From assembly GCA_963576725.1 (NCBI GenBank), contig OY755237.1, forward strand, positions 53,535,674-53,599,673: a stretch of DNA of 64,000 nt. The letters are read 5' to 3'. The notes beneath the pieces were generated by a model, which saw only the letters and a list, made by a program, of their open reading frames with translations, ran no database searches and had not been told where the DNA came from. This DNA is from Azorinus chamasolen (taxonomy: Eukaryota > Mollusca > Bivalvia > Cardiida > Solecurtidae). Both the position numbers and the translations under genes were made by a program. The first letter of the stretch is position 1. Every line of letters begins with the position of its first letter. Of the stretch, positions 10,891 to 20,589 are shown piece by piece.

Positions 10891-10913
10891 ATATTCATGT
10901 AAGAAATAATACT

Positions 10914-11167
10914 CTAACCCATTACCTCATAGGCTATTTTTAGACCCATTACCTCGTAGGCTATTTTAAGACCCAACCTCTTTGAATAAATCTACCGAAA
11001 AGCTTTAATTAGAGAAAAGGATTTTTTTTAGAATTTTGTAGTTTGTAACCATTGTGATAAATAGAGCATTGAATTTTGCTCCTATAGGAAGGAGCAATTG
11101 TTCTATTTATCACAATGGTTTCACAAAGTGATTTTTACAAAGTCATCAATATTAGGGAATGGGTTAA
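10914..11167 (+). mobile_element. Type B MITE (TTAA)
   Basis: It starts CTAACCCATTACCTCATAGG (left TTAA mutated to CTAA), then GGCTATTTTTAGACCC, a central palindrome on CCATTGTGATAAATAGAGC, and ends GGGAATGGGTTAA with TTAA at 11164-11167. The GGCTATTTT/AGACCC part is duplicated near the left end. Confidence 0.75.
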
Positions 11168-11634
11168 CCCTTTACTCCATGTATTAAGAAATAACAAATT
11201 AATATATGAATATTAACCCTTTCCTCCATAAATACGCCTTTCTACGCCTCTGTAAAAGTCACCTGTTTAAACTATTGTGATAAATAGAGCATTTGCTCCT
11301 ATAGGAGCAATTGCTCTATTTATCACAATGGTTTCATAATACAAAATTCAACATTTTCCTTTTCTCTAGTAAATGCTCCTTTTTGGTAGATTTATGCAAA
11401 GAGGTTAGATCTAAAAATAGCCTATGAGGGAATGGGTTAATTGACTGTATTCATTTAATGGCATTATGATCCAGGGAAGTTTTGACCATTGCAGATACTG
11501 TAGAATCACATCTATATTATATGATAAGTTAACAGAGCACACCCTCATCAGAAGGCTCCTATGGGAGCTGCCTAATCTGGGTTTACACTGTTTGCAAAGG
11601 CGTAGAAAGGACGTATTTATGGAGTAAAGGGTTG
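11164..11634 (+). mobile_element. Type A MITE interrupted by a type B copy
   Basis: The left arm is TTAACCCTTTACTCCATG at 11164, then ATATGAATATTAA at 11216. The right arm resumes after 11440 with TTGACTGTATTCATTTAATGG, ACTGTAGAATCACATC, the GCAAACAG/CTGTTTGC palindrome and GGAGTAAAGGGTTGAA. Removing the insert restores GAATATTAATTGA, the usual type A sequence. Confidence 0.8.
11213..11440 (-). mobile_element. Type B MITE nested in type A, with TTAA duplication
   Basis: The copy runs from TTAACCCTTTCCTCCATAAA to GGAATGGGTTAA. The central palindrome holds GATAAATAGAGCATTTGC and its complement around CTCCTATAGGAG. The TTAA at both borders flanks a host site that reads GAATATTAATTG in other type A copies, direct evidence of TTAA-specific integration with duplication. 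Confidence 0.85.
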
Positions 11635-11949
11635 AATACAAATCTGTCTGGAGGGGAAATTGCTTGTCCTAAATTTTAGTGTAAGTATGGTAGGCAATAT
11701 GTTTGTTCTTCTATTCATGACTTTCCTGGTGACTGCTGGAACAGTGATAAAATACAGTAATTAATTGAATGTAGGATTTAGTTGATTGAAAAGCTTGCAA
11801 TATGTTTTCAGATGAATACAAAAGCTTGACAGTCTCCCTGGAAATCATTTCCAAAAGCCATGCAGCATCATTCTATTCTGTATGTTTATTTGGATCTGAA
11901 GGGATGTACCAATAAAGCTTTGAATGCAGGAAATGACGTGTACTGGCAT

Positions 11950-12490
11950 TTACCAACAGTGTAGACTCTGATTAGAGGGCTCCTAGAGGAGTGTTCCTAA
12001 AGGAGCTCCTAGAGGAGTGTTCCTAAAGGAGCTCCAAGAGGAGTGTTCCTAGAGGAGCTCCTAGAGGAGTGTTCCTAGAGGAGTGTTCCTAGATGAGTGT
12101 TCCTAGAGGGCTCCTAGAGGAGTGTTCCTAGAAGAGTGTTCCTAGAGGAGTGTTCCTAGAAGAGTGTTCCTAGAGGATCTCCTGGAGGAGTGTTCCTAAA
12201 GGAGCTCCTAGAGGAGTGTTCCTAAAGGAGCTCCTAGAGGAGTGTTCCTAGAGGAGCTACTAGAGGAGTGTTCCTAGAGGAATGTTCCTAGAGGAGTCTT
12301 CCTAGAGAAGTCTTCCTAGAGGAGTCTTCCTAGAGGAGTGCTCATAGAGGAGTGCTCATAGAGGAGTGCTCATAGGGGAGCTCCTAGAGGAGCTCCTAGA
12401 GGAATGTTCCTAGAGGAGTGTTCCTAGAGGAGTGTTCCTGGAGGAGTGTTCCTAGAGGAGCTCCTAGAGGAGCCCTCTAATCAGGGTCTG
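11950..12490. repeat. Array of CTCCTAGAGGAGTGTTC units within an A2 MITE centre
   Basis: Roughly 500 bp of 12- and 15-bp units (CTCCTAGAGGAG and TGTTCCTAGAGGAG variants). The borders are MITE: AACAGTGTAGACTCTGATTA then GAGGGCTCCTAGAGGAG on the left, and GGAGCCCTCTAATCAGGG then TCTGCAG on the right. The array has expanded exactly at the centre of the A2 palindrome. Confidence 0.9.
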
Positions 12491-12563
12491 CAGAAGTCTA
12501 TAGTTCAAGTCATTTGAGTATTCTCAGATGGTATATTGATGACTAATGACTATTGTTTGACAA

Positions 12564-12797
12564 TTAACCCTTTCCTCCACATAAACGCATTTTCACGCAT
12601 TTGAAAACAGAGTAGACCAAGATCAGACAACTTCTGTAGAAGCCTTCAGATCAGAGTCTGTTCTGTTTGTTTATGAACTAATATAGATCTGACTCTTACA
12701 GTTTCTAACAATACCAAAAGTGCATGTGTACACGAGCCAATATAAAAAATTGTGATATCATTATTTCTTTAAAAAATACTGAACAGGGAAAGGGTTA
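12564..12797 (+). mobile_element. Type A3 MITE (TTAA)
   Basis: TTAACCCTTTCCTCCACATA at the left and GAACAGGGAAAGGGTTAGG at the right (last TTAA decayed to TTAG). The centre is AAAACAGAGTAGACCAAG to GAGTCTGTTCTGTTTG. The ACGCATTTTCACGCATTTG motif next to the left end marks the A3 variant. Confidence 0.75.
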
Positions 12798-12853
12798 GGT
12801 ACTGAGAGGCCGAGGTAGGATGGGTAAATTAAAACCTTTTCCGGAATACCTCC

Positions 12854-13082
12854 TTAACCCATTACCTCATAGGCTATTTTTAGAGCCAAACTCTTTGAAA
12901 AAATCTACCGAAAAGGAGCATTAACTAGAGAAAAGTAAAATTTTAGAATTTTGTAGTTTGAAATCATTGTGATAAATAGAGCATTTGTTCATATAGGAGC
13001 AAATGCTCTATTTATCACAATGGTTTCAACAGGTGACTTTTACAGAGTTGTCAAAAGTTGTCAATATGAGGGAATGGGTTAA
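12854..13082 (+). mobile_element. Type B MITE (TTAA), complete
   Basis: TTAACCCATTACCTCATAGG to GAGGGAATGGGTTAA. TTAA sits at both ends (12854-12857 and 13079-13082), and the host joins as ACCTCC-TTAA-TTCCTC. The inner palindrome is full length around TTCATATAGGAG. Confidence 0.85.
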
Positions 13083-13089
13083 TTCCTCA

Positions 13090-13400
13090 AGCAAAGCCTA
13101 TGTTGTTAATTTTAGATGATTTTAAAGAGTGGTCCCAACATAGGGTTTGCTTGAGAAAAGATGATTTTAGTATTTGAATCCGCTCCTTATCTATTGTTTT
13201 GAGTACTTAACCAATATTAATGATCTATATTTTCATAATAACAAATGGGCAAAAGAATAATAAGGTCAGGATTAATTCTCATAAGGACACACAGAGTAGA
13301 CCCTGATGAGACTGCTTCTGTCGGAGCTGTCTGATCTGGGTCTTCTTTGTTTGCAAAGAGGTGAAAAGAGCTTTACTATCAGGCTAAGGATGAATGAAAT
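13090..13400. mobile_element. Type C fragment followed by type A fragment
   Basis: TTTTAAAGAGTGGTCCCAAC, ATAGGGTTTGCTTGAG and TTTTAGTATTTGAATC (13110-13180) are type C. CACAGAGTAGACCCTGATG through GGAGCTGTCTGATCTGGG to TTTGCAAAGAGGTG (13289-13362) is the type A palindrome. Neither copy has ends. Confidence 0.6.
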
Positions 13401-13715
13401 ATCACTGTGTATTCATGATCAGGCCATAGCATATTTATCAGCTATCACTTTGTATTCAGGCTGTAGCATAAAATTATTTATCAGCTATTCCTTTGCTTTG
13501 TTCTTGTAAAACACGATAGCTGGGTCTCATTACAGCTATTAGATATGTGATGACAAGAATCCTTTAATGACACAGGTGACGAAATAGCTGTTTGACTTGT
13601 CTCCGCTGTCAGTTTACCTGTCCGCATTTAATTGTCTGGGTCATGGCGGAGGAACACACACATTGTATAGTGCATCGAGGTTAAACAGTTACTGTAGTAT
13701 GCAATAGGCAATATA
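13401..13715. other. Stretch without recognised features
   Basis: Only a short imperfect repeat (TTTATCAGCTAT twice, near 13434 and 13477) is visible; there is no gene. Confidence 0.35.
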
Positions 13716-13918
13716 TTAACCCTTTCCTCCATAAATACGCCTTTCTACGCCTCTGTAAAAGTCACTTGTTGAAACCATTGTTATAAATAGAGCATTTATC
13801 ACAATGGTTTCAAATTACAAAATTCTAAAAAAAATCTTTTTCTCTAGTTAATGCTCCTTTTCGGTAGATTTATTCAAAGAGATTGGATCTTAAAATAGCC
13901 TATGAAGTAATGGGTTAA
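13716..13918 (-). mobile_element. Type B MITE (TTAA) with a collapsed palindrome
   Basis: TTAACCCTTTCCTCCATAAA to GAAGTAATGGGTTAA, with TTAA at 13716-13719 and 13915-13918. The central palindrome has lost its middle: GATAAATAGAGC-type sequence is followed directly by ATTTATCACAATGG. That is the deletion expected when a hairpin is resolved during replication. Confidence 0.8.
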
Positions 13919-13935
13919 TATGAGATGACAAACCC

Positions 13936-14225
13936 TTAACACTTTACTCCATAAATAAATATGCCTTTCTACACCTTTGCAAACAGTCTGTAGATCCAGA
14001 TGAGAACTCCCCTATAGGGGCCCGCCTGTTCAGGGTCTGAAAGAACTGATAACCCTGTACTTCAAAATTCATGTAAGAAATGATGACACTTATGAATTTT
14101 TATTAACTGAATTTTATAATGGTATATGAACAGAGCAGACCCTGATCAGACACCTCGTACAGAAGCCGATTGATCTAGATCTACTCTGTTTGCAAAGGCA
14201 TCAGTACGGCATCTCTATTTATCTA
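13936..14225 (+). mobile_element. Two adjoining type A copies, degraded
   Basis: TTAACACTTTACTCCATAAA (13936) to GGCCCGCCTGTTCAGGGTC is a left half. AATTCATGTAAGAAATGATG (about 14060) to GCAAAGGCATCAGTACGGC is a second copy, with GAACAGAGCAGACCCTGATC in between. Right ends have decayed. Confidence 0.55.
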
Positions 14226-14360
14226 AGTACAACTTAGCGGCTAATTAGTGCCAATAGCTGTGATCCGATCCATGAGACTTGAGGTAACTTGGTTTCTTTT
14301 CATGATATAAACTGATTTTCACTCACTTTCAGAAAGAAACGGAAGAAGAAATGGAAGAAG
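14226..14360 (+). mobile_element. Type H fragment
   Basis: GAGACTTGAGGTAACTTGG followed by TCATGATATAAACTG resembles the inner part of type H (compare 40560-40620). Ends are absent. Confidence 0.35.
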
Positions 14361-14363
14361 AAG

Positions 14364-14415
14364 GGCATATTGTTTTTGCTCTCTCTTTTGGTTGGTTTGT
14401 CTGTTTGGCCGTAGT
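14364..14415 (+). repeat. Hairpin-headed repeat, left-end scrap
   Basis: GGGCATATTGTTTTTGCTCTC then TTTGTCTGTTTGGCC is the left-end motif also found at 20592 and 34745. Only about 50 bp remain. Confidence 0.5.
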
Positions 14416-14424
14416 GGAAACTGT

Positions 14425-14555
14425 ATAATTGTATCTATTATATCATAAGCAAACAGAGCAGACCCTGATCACACCGCTCCTATAGGAGGCTTCTGATATT
14501 GGTCTACTCTGTTTGCAAAGGTGTAGAAAGTCGTATTTATGGAGTAAAGGGTTAA
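14425..14555 (-). mobile_element. Type A MITE, right half
   Basis: GAAACTGTATAATTGTATC, the AGCAAACAGAGCAGACCC to CTACTCTGTTTGCAAAGG palindrome and GGAGTAAAGGGTTAA. The left half is missing, apparently displaced by the preceding scrap. Confidence 0.7.
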
Positions 14556-14711
14556 AATCTGATTCTATTCTACTCTGAAACAGTCTAAGTGCAAGGAGTT
14601 TACCAGATCCCAACTTGTTGGTCAGAAGTCTCACAAGGTGAGATGGCCAAGAGCAAAATGGATGTTTATCAGTTATTGTTCAAGCCAGTGTAAAACAAGT
14701 TACAGCTTTCT

Positions 14712-14954
14712 TTAACCCTTTCCTCCATGAATATTTATGTAAGAAATAATGATGTCATGAATATTAATTAGGGAAATTGTAATAGTAGCACATGGATAAA
14801 AGAAGATTTGGTCAAAATTTGCAGAAACTGTATAATCATATCTATATTATATCATAAGCAAACAGAGGAGACCCTGATCAGACCATTCCTATTTGAGCCA
14901 TCTAATCTGGGTCTACTCTGTTTTCAAAGGTGTATTTAAGAAGTAAAGGGTTAA
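14712..14954 (+). mobile_element. Type A MITE (TTAA), complete
   Basis: TTAACCCTTTCCTCCATGAA at the left, then TTTATGTAAGAAATAATG, GAATATTAATTAGG, the palindrome and AGTAAAGGGTTAA at the right. TTAA lies at 14712-14715 and 14951-14954. This is one of the better reference copies of the family. Confidence 0.8.
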
Positions 14955-14997
14955 TATTGACAGATGTGGACAGTCAGATGTGAAAGTTTATTTGCAG

Positions 14998-15462
14998 TAT
15001 AACTAGGGTCAAAATTGACTCGCAGCCCCGGGGGTCACACATTTTACTGAACACTTTAAAAATCTTGTTTTCAAATTCTGTAAGGCCTAGAGCTACCAAA
15101 TTTGGTATGTAGCATCATCTGATGGACCTGTACTAAGATTGCTTGAATTTTGCCCCTGAGGTCAATTTGGCTTTGCCAAAGGCCGGAGGGGGTGTTCAAA
15201 AGTTTTATATAAGCCTCTTGTCTGAGACCCAAAGGCTTAGATCTGTGATATTTATTTTGTAGTATTATCTGGTAGACCTCCTCAAAGATTATTCAAATTT
15301 TGCCCCAGGGTAAAAGTGACCCTGCCCTTTGGGTTGTCAGTTTACATAGAGTTATGTAGTGAAATCTTCAAACATCTTCTCTGAAATTAATATGGTCACA
15401 GCTTTGATATAGAAAACATAGTAAAACAGGTGAGCGATACAGGGCCGTCCATGGCCCTCTTG
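14998..15462 (+). repeat. Helitron-like repeat, 3' part with terminal hairpin
   Basis: Three diverged units contain CTGTAAGGCCTAGAGCTACC or similar, TTTGGTATGTAGCATCATC and TTTTGCCCC. The 3' end has GGTGAGCGATAC, a 6-bp hairpin (AGGGCC at 15441-15446, GGCCCT at 15453-15458), CTTG at 15459-15462 and then T. Hairpin plus CTNG before a T is how Helitron 3' ends look; the copy is truncated at 5'. Confidence 0.6.
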
Positions 15463-15710
15463 TTATAGGTCAGTATAAATCTTATTTACAGCTCAAAGCT
15501 TTTCAAATTCATGTTGAATTAATTATTGTCAATCATTATAAGCTTATTCCTTCCTCATTGTGGCTGTAAGCCTATATTTGTCTTTTCTTTTCTACTTTCA
15601 GGTGAGTACAAAAGGTGGATTGGTTTCCAAGGTCTCCAAGGTAAAATGAAGCTTAGCTCTTTCCATGCTGGGTGTTTTTTCCGCTGCAACAGTCATCTGC
15701 CTCAAATCTT
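15463..15710. other. Stretch without recognised features
   Basis: A 62-residue ORF (15526-15714) has no recognisable domain. No repeat structure is seen. Confidence 0.35.
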
Positions 15711-15942
15711 TTAACCCTTTCCTCCATAAATATGCCTTTCTACGCCTCTGTAATAGTCACTTCTTGAAACCATTGTGATAGATAGAGCATTTGCTCCTAT
15801 AGGAGCAAATTCTGTATTTATTACAATGGTTTCAAACTACAAAATTCTAAACATTTCCTTTTCTCTACTTAATGCTGATCCTTTTCGGCAGATTTATTAA
15901 AAAAGGTTTGATCTAAAAATAGCCTATGGGGGAAAGGGTTAA
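15711..15942 (-). mobile_element. Type B MITE (TTAA), complete
   Basis: TTAACCCTTTCCTCCATAAA to GGGGGAAAGGGTTAA, with TTAA at both ends. The palindrome is intact apart from a shifted right arm (AGCAAATTCTGTATTTATTAC). Confidence 0.8.
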
Positions 15943-15949
15943 ATAAAAT

Positions 15950-15995
15950 TTCTGTTATTTCTTTGCAAAAGTATGGTCAGAGTGTCAAACAGTTT
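15950..15995 (+). mobile_element. Type H repeat, left part
   Basis: TATTTCTTTGCAAAAGTATGG and CAGAGTGTCAAACAGTTT match the type H copy at 40520-40560. The sequence is interrupted at 15995 by the next element and resumes at 17192. Confidence 0.55.
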
Positions 15996-17191
15996 CATGG
16001 TTCACACAGTCTTGAAAAGGCCCTAAATTTGGACGGGTGTCTTGAAAAGTCCCTAAATTTGAAGATGGGCCCTAAAAAGGCCATATATTTGTTCACACTG
16101 GCTCTGAAACTTAGATTTACTGGCCATTATTTTCATTTCACACGTATAATGATTCAGGGGTGAGAATTTTCCGTGGAATTCCGCGGATTTTGTTTCACTC
16201 GAGCCGTTTTTGAGATCGACGTAAATCCGATGAGAAATTTGGAAAGGGGGTTGGGGGAGGATTCATCTGGGAACTAAATTCCCCAATACATTCTTTTACT
16301 ATTCCAAGTAAATCCGCGTTAATAACGTTTATCACGTTAACAGCAAGATTTCGGTTCAGATAATCAAATAACGAGACTCTTGTCCTACAGCCAATCAAAA
16401 CACTCGTATTATGCAGTGTTCGTACAACCTTCCAATATGGCGTACTTGTTATAAAATTCTGTATCTGTAATGTTAACTAATCTGAATGTAAGACAAAAAT
16501 GAGAAGCACAGGCAGAGATTACAAAAACAGTGTGAAAAATAAGTTCTACACAAGATGGCTAGAGAAAGAAATGACGTTGACGTTTGGTAAAGAAACAAGA
16601 AAGTGATAATTGGCGACGATTTCGTGAAACTGAAAGTAAAAGTTCCCGGGCGAGGGGTCCTTGTGTAATACTGTAAACTTTGTACCAAACAAATGAATTA
16701 CAGAAAACGTGACTGCGTAGCCTTTCGAGGCATATTGTAAAATGTGTAATAAATCAATTGATCTTGGTAAGATGGGAGAGGATGCATTGTGGTCACATGA
16801 GAAAGGTGAAAAAGACAAAATGAACAATTGATGTCATTCTACGCTAAGAGGCATGGGTGCGTTTAATTTTACTGTTCTTCCACCACCAGAAAATGAGAGA
16901 AATTTTTCTCACATAGCCAAATCCAATGCTCTCAGGGGAAAAGGCAAAAGAGAAAAGTGTTTTAAATACAAAGCATTGGTCAGAGTAAGATCAGTGACAA
17001 GGTAACAGAATTGAAAACAGTTTAGGTATTAGGTAGGCATAAGTGTACTTCTTATTAGAAATAAGAGTTTTAGTCACAAACATACCGTTAAGCTATGACA
17101 TACTTTGAGACCCTAAATTTAGTGAATGGAGTCCCTAAAAAGGCCCGAAAAAGGCCCTGATTTTATGTTTGGAAAGTGTGTATGAACCATG
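15996..17191 (+). mobile_element. 1.2-kb DNA transposon remnant with TIRs and 5-bp duplication
   Basis: The left end is CATGGTTCACACAG and the right end TGTGTATGAACCATG, inverted with one mismatch over about 13 bp, flanked by the direct repeat AGTTT (15991-15995 and 17192-17196). Just inside both ends are CCCTAAATTT and AAAAAGGCC motifs in inverted arrangement. Removing the element rejoins GTCAAACAGTTTGGATC, the intact type H sequence. It encloses a BED-like zinc-finger pseudogene. The protein scrap suggests a hAT-type element, but the visible duplication is 5 bp rather than the 8 bp usual for hAT, so the superfamily is left open. Confidence 0.7.
16499..16816 (+). pseudogene. BED-like zinc-finger transposase fragment, decayed
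   Basis: Reading from the ATG at 16499 gives MRSTGRDYKNSVKNKF, then YTRWLEKEM, before a stop. In the same frame at 16736-16816 is YCKMCNKSIDL followed by GKMGEDALWSHEKGEKD. A WLE motif followed by C-x2-C, then a GxMGxxALxSH block, is the pattern of N-terminal BED-type fingers of hAT-family transposases and domesticated relatives. The expected second His is replaced by Asp, and several stops separate the two blocks, so the protein is dead. No DDE catalytic core is visible downstream. Opposite-strand ORFs over this region (16473-16827) are shadows. Confidence 0.5.
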
Positions 17192-17400
17192 AGTTTGGAT
17201 CATGATGATATGCTGTATTATATAGTAATAATGATTTGCCGCTAGCGTGCAAAGTGTATAACCATTTGAATGTGGGAAATACATGTACTGGCATTAACAT
17301 ACAGTGTAGAACTAGATCTGAGGGCTCAAAAAATAGAGGAGTTCTGTACAGGGTCTGCACTGTTTATCATTCAACATATTCTTGCAAATTAAACCCCTTT
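17192..17400 (+). mobile_element. Type H right remnant and type A2 fragment
   Basis: AGTTTGGATCATGATGATATG continues type H. CATACAGTGTAGAACTAGATC to CAGGGTCTGCACTGTTTATC (17299-17366) is the A2 palindrome with a damaged centre. Confidence 0.5.
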
Positions 17401-17497
17401 GAACAGAATGGACTCTCTCTTGAAACAATGATGGATCATTCCACTTTGAAAAGTCAGCAAGTGTTAATTATAATTTGTCTTCAATAGCTGTTGAAGA

Positions 17498-17778
17498 ACC
17501 AATGTATAGCATAAAGGAGAGCCTCAGTTGTTTTCAGTCCAAATGGACATCATTATCATCATTATTAGCCAATTAACTCTTTTCACCTAACCAATGTACA
17601 TGTATAGTATATAAAGGAGTCTCAGTCTTGGTTGTTTTCAGTCCGAATGGACATCATTATTAGCCAATTAACTCTTTGCATTTAACCAATGTATAGTATA
17701 AAGGAAAGCCATGGTTGTTTTCCGTCCTACTGGACATCACTATCATCATTATTAGCCAATGAACTCTCTGCACCTAAC
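17498..17778 (+). repeat. Three tandem units of about 91-96 bp
   Basis: AACCAATGTATAGCATAAAGG or a variant recurs near 17498, 17589 and 17685. The unit includes TTGTTTTCAGTCC, TGGACATCATTATCATC and AGCCAATTAACTCTTTTCAC. Confidence 0.8.
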
Positions 17779-18052
17779 CCATTCTATAATTGACACTTTT
17801 TGACACCTCTGTAAAAGTCACTTTCTGAAACCATTTTGATAAACAGAACATTAAAATTTTGCTCCATAGGGAAAATAATTTTTATAATTGTATTATGAAC
17901 AATGAAAGTTATAAACCTGATAAAAACTGTAGCGTCCAATCTATATTATTTCACAAGCAAACAGAGCATGCGCTGATCAGACGAATGCTGGGTCTACTAT
18001 GTTTGCAAATTCGTAAAAATGTGTCTCAATCAGGTAAAGGTTTGCTTAGCGT
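17777..18052 (+). mobile_element. Type B/A chimeric MITE
   Basis: The left part (TAACCCATTCTATAATTG, then GTAAAAGTCACTTTCTGAAAC) is type B up to the first palindrome arm. The right part from about 17900 (AACTGTAGCGTCCAATC, AGCAAACAGAGCATGCGC, TACTATGTTTGCAAATTCG) is type A. It is either a recombinant or a nested insertion with lost borders. Confidence 0.5.
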
Positions 18053-18600
18053 GCGAAAAGCCTAGTAAATGTGTAGCGAAGTGGAGTATCATACAAGATA
18101 AGCTCTCACTGTGCAAGGTGCTTTCCGTAGATAACTATGTAATGAACAGAAAAATAGATTTGTACACGGAAAAGGCATCAGTTTGATCAGGAAGAGCTAA
18201 TGTAAGTCTGAAATTTAAGGAGAAGCAGTTTAGAATGGCTTTTATCGTTAGTTTGTTAAATGAGGTTGCTCATTTCAATGCTAAATGTAAATTTGGAGTA
18301 ACAGAATACATTTTACTGTCGCTCAAAGAGATTTGGTTGACGTCCAACCCAATGAAATTACATGTGAAACAGAGATGTTGAGATAGAGGAGATTTCCCAG
18401 ATAACTACCTTGACTTATGATACGTGTAGGTACGTACTATACCAAGAGGAATTATCTCAATGATCTAAGAGAGTTCCAGCTAGACAGACAAGAGACAAAT
18501 AAATGACTTAAAGTGTTTATATTCACACAGACTGTAGAAATTACTACCATATTCACCCTAAGTATTTAGACACCCTGAATCTCCCTATTGATTTGTAAGC
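18053..18600. other. Stretch without recognised features
   Basis: Ordinary AT-rich sequence; no sustained ORF, tandem repeat or terminal motifs were seen. Confidence 0.4.
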
Positions 18601-18957
18601 ATGAACAATTCAAGTTGGCACCATTCTGATCTGGGTCTGCTCTGTTTGCTTATGAAATACTGTAGATATGATTTTACAGTTTCTGCCATGATAAAAAATT
18701 GTCCGTAATGCCATTTTAGAAAATATATGTATTCATATATTATAATATAGAAGCTGTCTGATTAGGGTCTGCTCTTTTTACTTTTGAAACAATATAGATA
18801 TGATTCTACAGTTTCTGCCATGGCCAAATATTCCTGTGTTTATGTGCCATTCATGGTCAAATATTTGTGTGTTCATGTGTCAATATAAAAACTAAGTAAT
18901 ATTCATGGTGTCATTATTTCTTACATGAACAGTCTTGGAGTAAAGGGTTAAGGAAAT
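18601..18957 (+). mobile_element. Type A MITE with a partially duplicated right arm
   Basis: TCTGATCTGGGTCTGCTCTG and GATATGATTTTACAGTTTCTG occur at 18630-18690 and again at 18750-18820. The copy ends CTTACATGAAC, then GGAGTAAAGGGTTAA at about 18940-18953. Confidence 0.6.
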
Positions 18958-18967
18958 GTAAGTAGAG

Positions 18968-19971
18968 TATTTTTAGCTCACCTGAGCCAAAGGCTCAGGA
19001 TGAGCTTATTGTGACTACGATCTATTTGGCATCCGGCGTCTGTCCACATTTTCAAATGACACCTCCTCAGAAACTTGGTATGTAGTATGATCTAATGGTC
19101 CACTACAAGATTGTTCAAATTATGGCCCCCGGACCAAAAATGGCCCCTCCCCGGGGCTTATCTGAGTTTTTCATAAGAAAATCTTTAAAAATCTTCTTCT
19201 CTGAAACTGTAAGGCCTAGAATATTGATATTTGGTATGTAGCATGATCTAATGGTCCTCTACAAAGATTGTTCAAATTATGACTCCTGGGTCGAAAAATT
19301 TATGGCCCCCGCCCCAGGGCTTTTCAGTTTTTCATAGGAAAATCTTTAAAAGTCTTCTCTGAAATTAAAATGCCCAGACCTTTGATATTTGATATAAATA
19401 ATTATTTGACAGTCTCTACCAAGATTGTTCAAATTATGACCCCCAGGCCAAAATGGCCCTACCCCGGGGTTTATCAGTTTTACATAGACTTATATAGGAA
19501 AACCTTTAAAGATCTTCTTTTCTGAAACCATAAGGCCTTTAATATTTGACATGCAGCTTAACCATATAGTCCTCTACCAAGGTTGTACAAATTATGACCC
19601 TTTGGTAAAAAATGGCCCCGCCCTGGGGCATATTAATTTTTGAATGACTTACTTAAGAAAAACCGTAAAAACCTTAAAAAGTGATTCAGTCCTTGAAACC
19701 ATAAGACCCATACCTTCCATATTTGGTATGTAGTTCAACTTACTACCCCAGACCTCCGGGCGAAACTTGGCCCTGCCCAGGGGCTAAATATCAGTTTTTC
19801 ATGGGGCAAATATAAAATATTAGTTTCTCTGAAACCATAAGGCTTAGACCTTTAATTAATGGCATGCAGCTTTGCCTTATGGTTCTCTACAAATGATGAC
19901 TTTTGGGTCAAAAATGGCCCCATCCCGGGGGTTATCTCAGGTGAGCGCTTCAGGGCTTCATGGCCCACTTG
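18968..19971 (+). repeat. Helitron-like repeat, near full length
   Basis: The 5' end is a hairpin, TAGCTCACCTGAGCC then GGCTCAGGATGAGCTTA, followed by TTGTGACTACGATC and GGCATCCGGCGTC. The body is six or more diverged units of about 140 bp, each with CTGAAACCATAAGGCC or a variant, ATATTTGGTATGTAG, TTCAAATTATGACCCC and GGCCCCGCCC. The 3' end has GGTGAGCGCTTC, a short hairpin on GGGC...GCCC (19953-19966), CTTG at 19968-19971 and then T. Ends without TIRs, a 3' hairpin and a CTNG terminus are Helitron-like; no Rep/helicase is present, so it would be non-autonomous. Confidence 0.6.
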
Positions 19972-20044
19972 TTTATACATGTATAACCCATTCAAACCCT
20001 ATAACTGCTACTACTTATTAGAATCATCTTAAGAAGGCACTTCT

Positions 20045-20224
20045 CAGAGCTACAGATAAAGATGCGTACCCGAATACTAAAATCGTCATTTCTCCGCCAA
20101 ACCCTTACTCTTTAGAATCGTCTCGAAGAGATGATTCTAAACAGTGGTTCCAGTATAGGGTTTGGTAGAGAAGTAAAGGAGATCTTGAAAATGTTTAAAT
20201 TTACGCATCTTATTCTGGCCTCTG
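20045..20224. mobile_element. Type C element with a 7-bp target duplication
   Basis: It runs from CAGAGCTACAGATAAAG to CATCTTATTCTGGCCTCTG, flanked by CACTTCT on both sides (20038-20044 and 20225-20231). The inner palindrome is TTTAGAATCGTCTC / GAGATGATTCTAAA. Confidence 0.8.
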
Positions 20225-20520
20225 CACTTCTGATGAGTAGCAGCAAGATTGGGTTGGACCGAGAAGAATAATAATTTTCAATAGATTAGTACGCATTTTA
20301 TCTCCAGTCCTGGCTGTCATATTCGAGTTTGCCATAATGACAATATGATATAGTAAGTCTAAATTGGAACTGAAAGGTAGCATAAAGAGAAAATAAGTAA
20401 TTGTCGTCTGCAAATTAAACTTGCATTTCTCGTAAAAGTGAATCCTTCGAATGCTGATTATTCAAAGTGAACTGGTCCATTAGTGTTTAGCTATTGAGTC
20501 CATTATTTTATTGTGGGTAT
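20225..20520. other. Mostly unannotated, with a type H end
   Basis: AAATAAGTAATTGTCGTCTGC at about 20392-20412 is the type H terminal motif. The rest is not recognised. Confidence 0.35.
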
Positions 20521-20589
20521 CTTAACCCTTTACTTCATGAATATTCATTTAAGAAATAATGACACCATGAATATTAATTTTATTTAGAT

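Noticed and set aside
16473..16827. Overlapping minus-strand ORFs of 71 and 93 residues
   Set aside because: They are antisense to the BED-like pseudogene and have no recognisable features.
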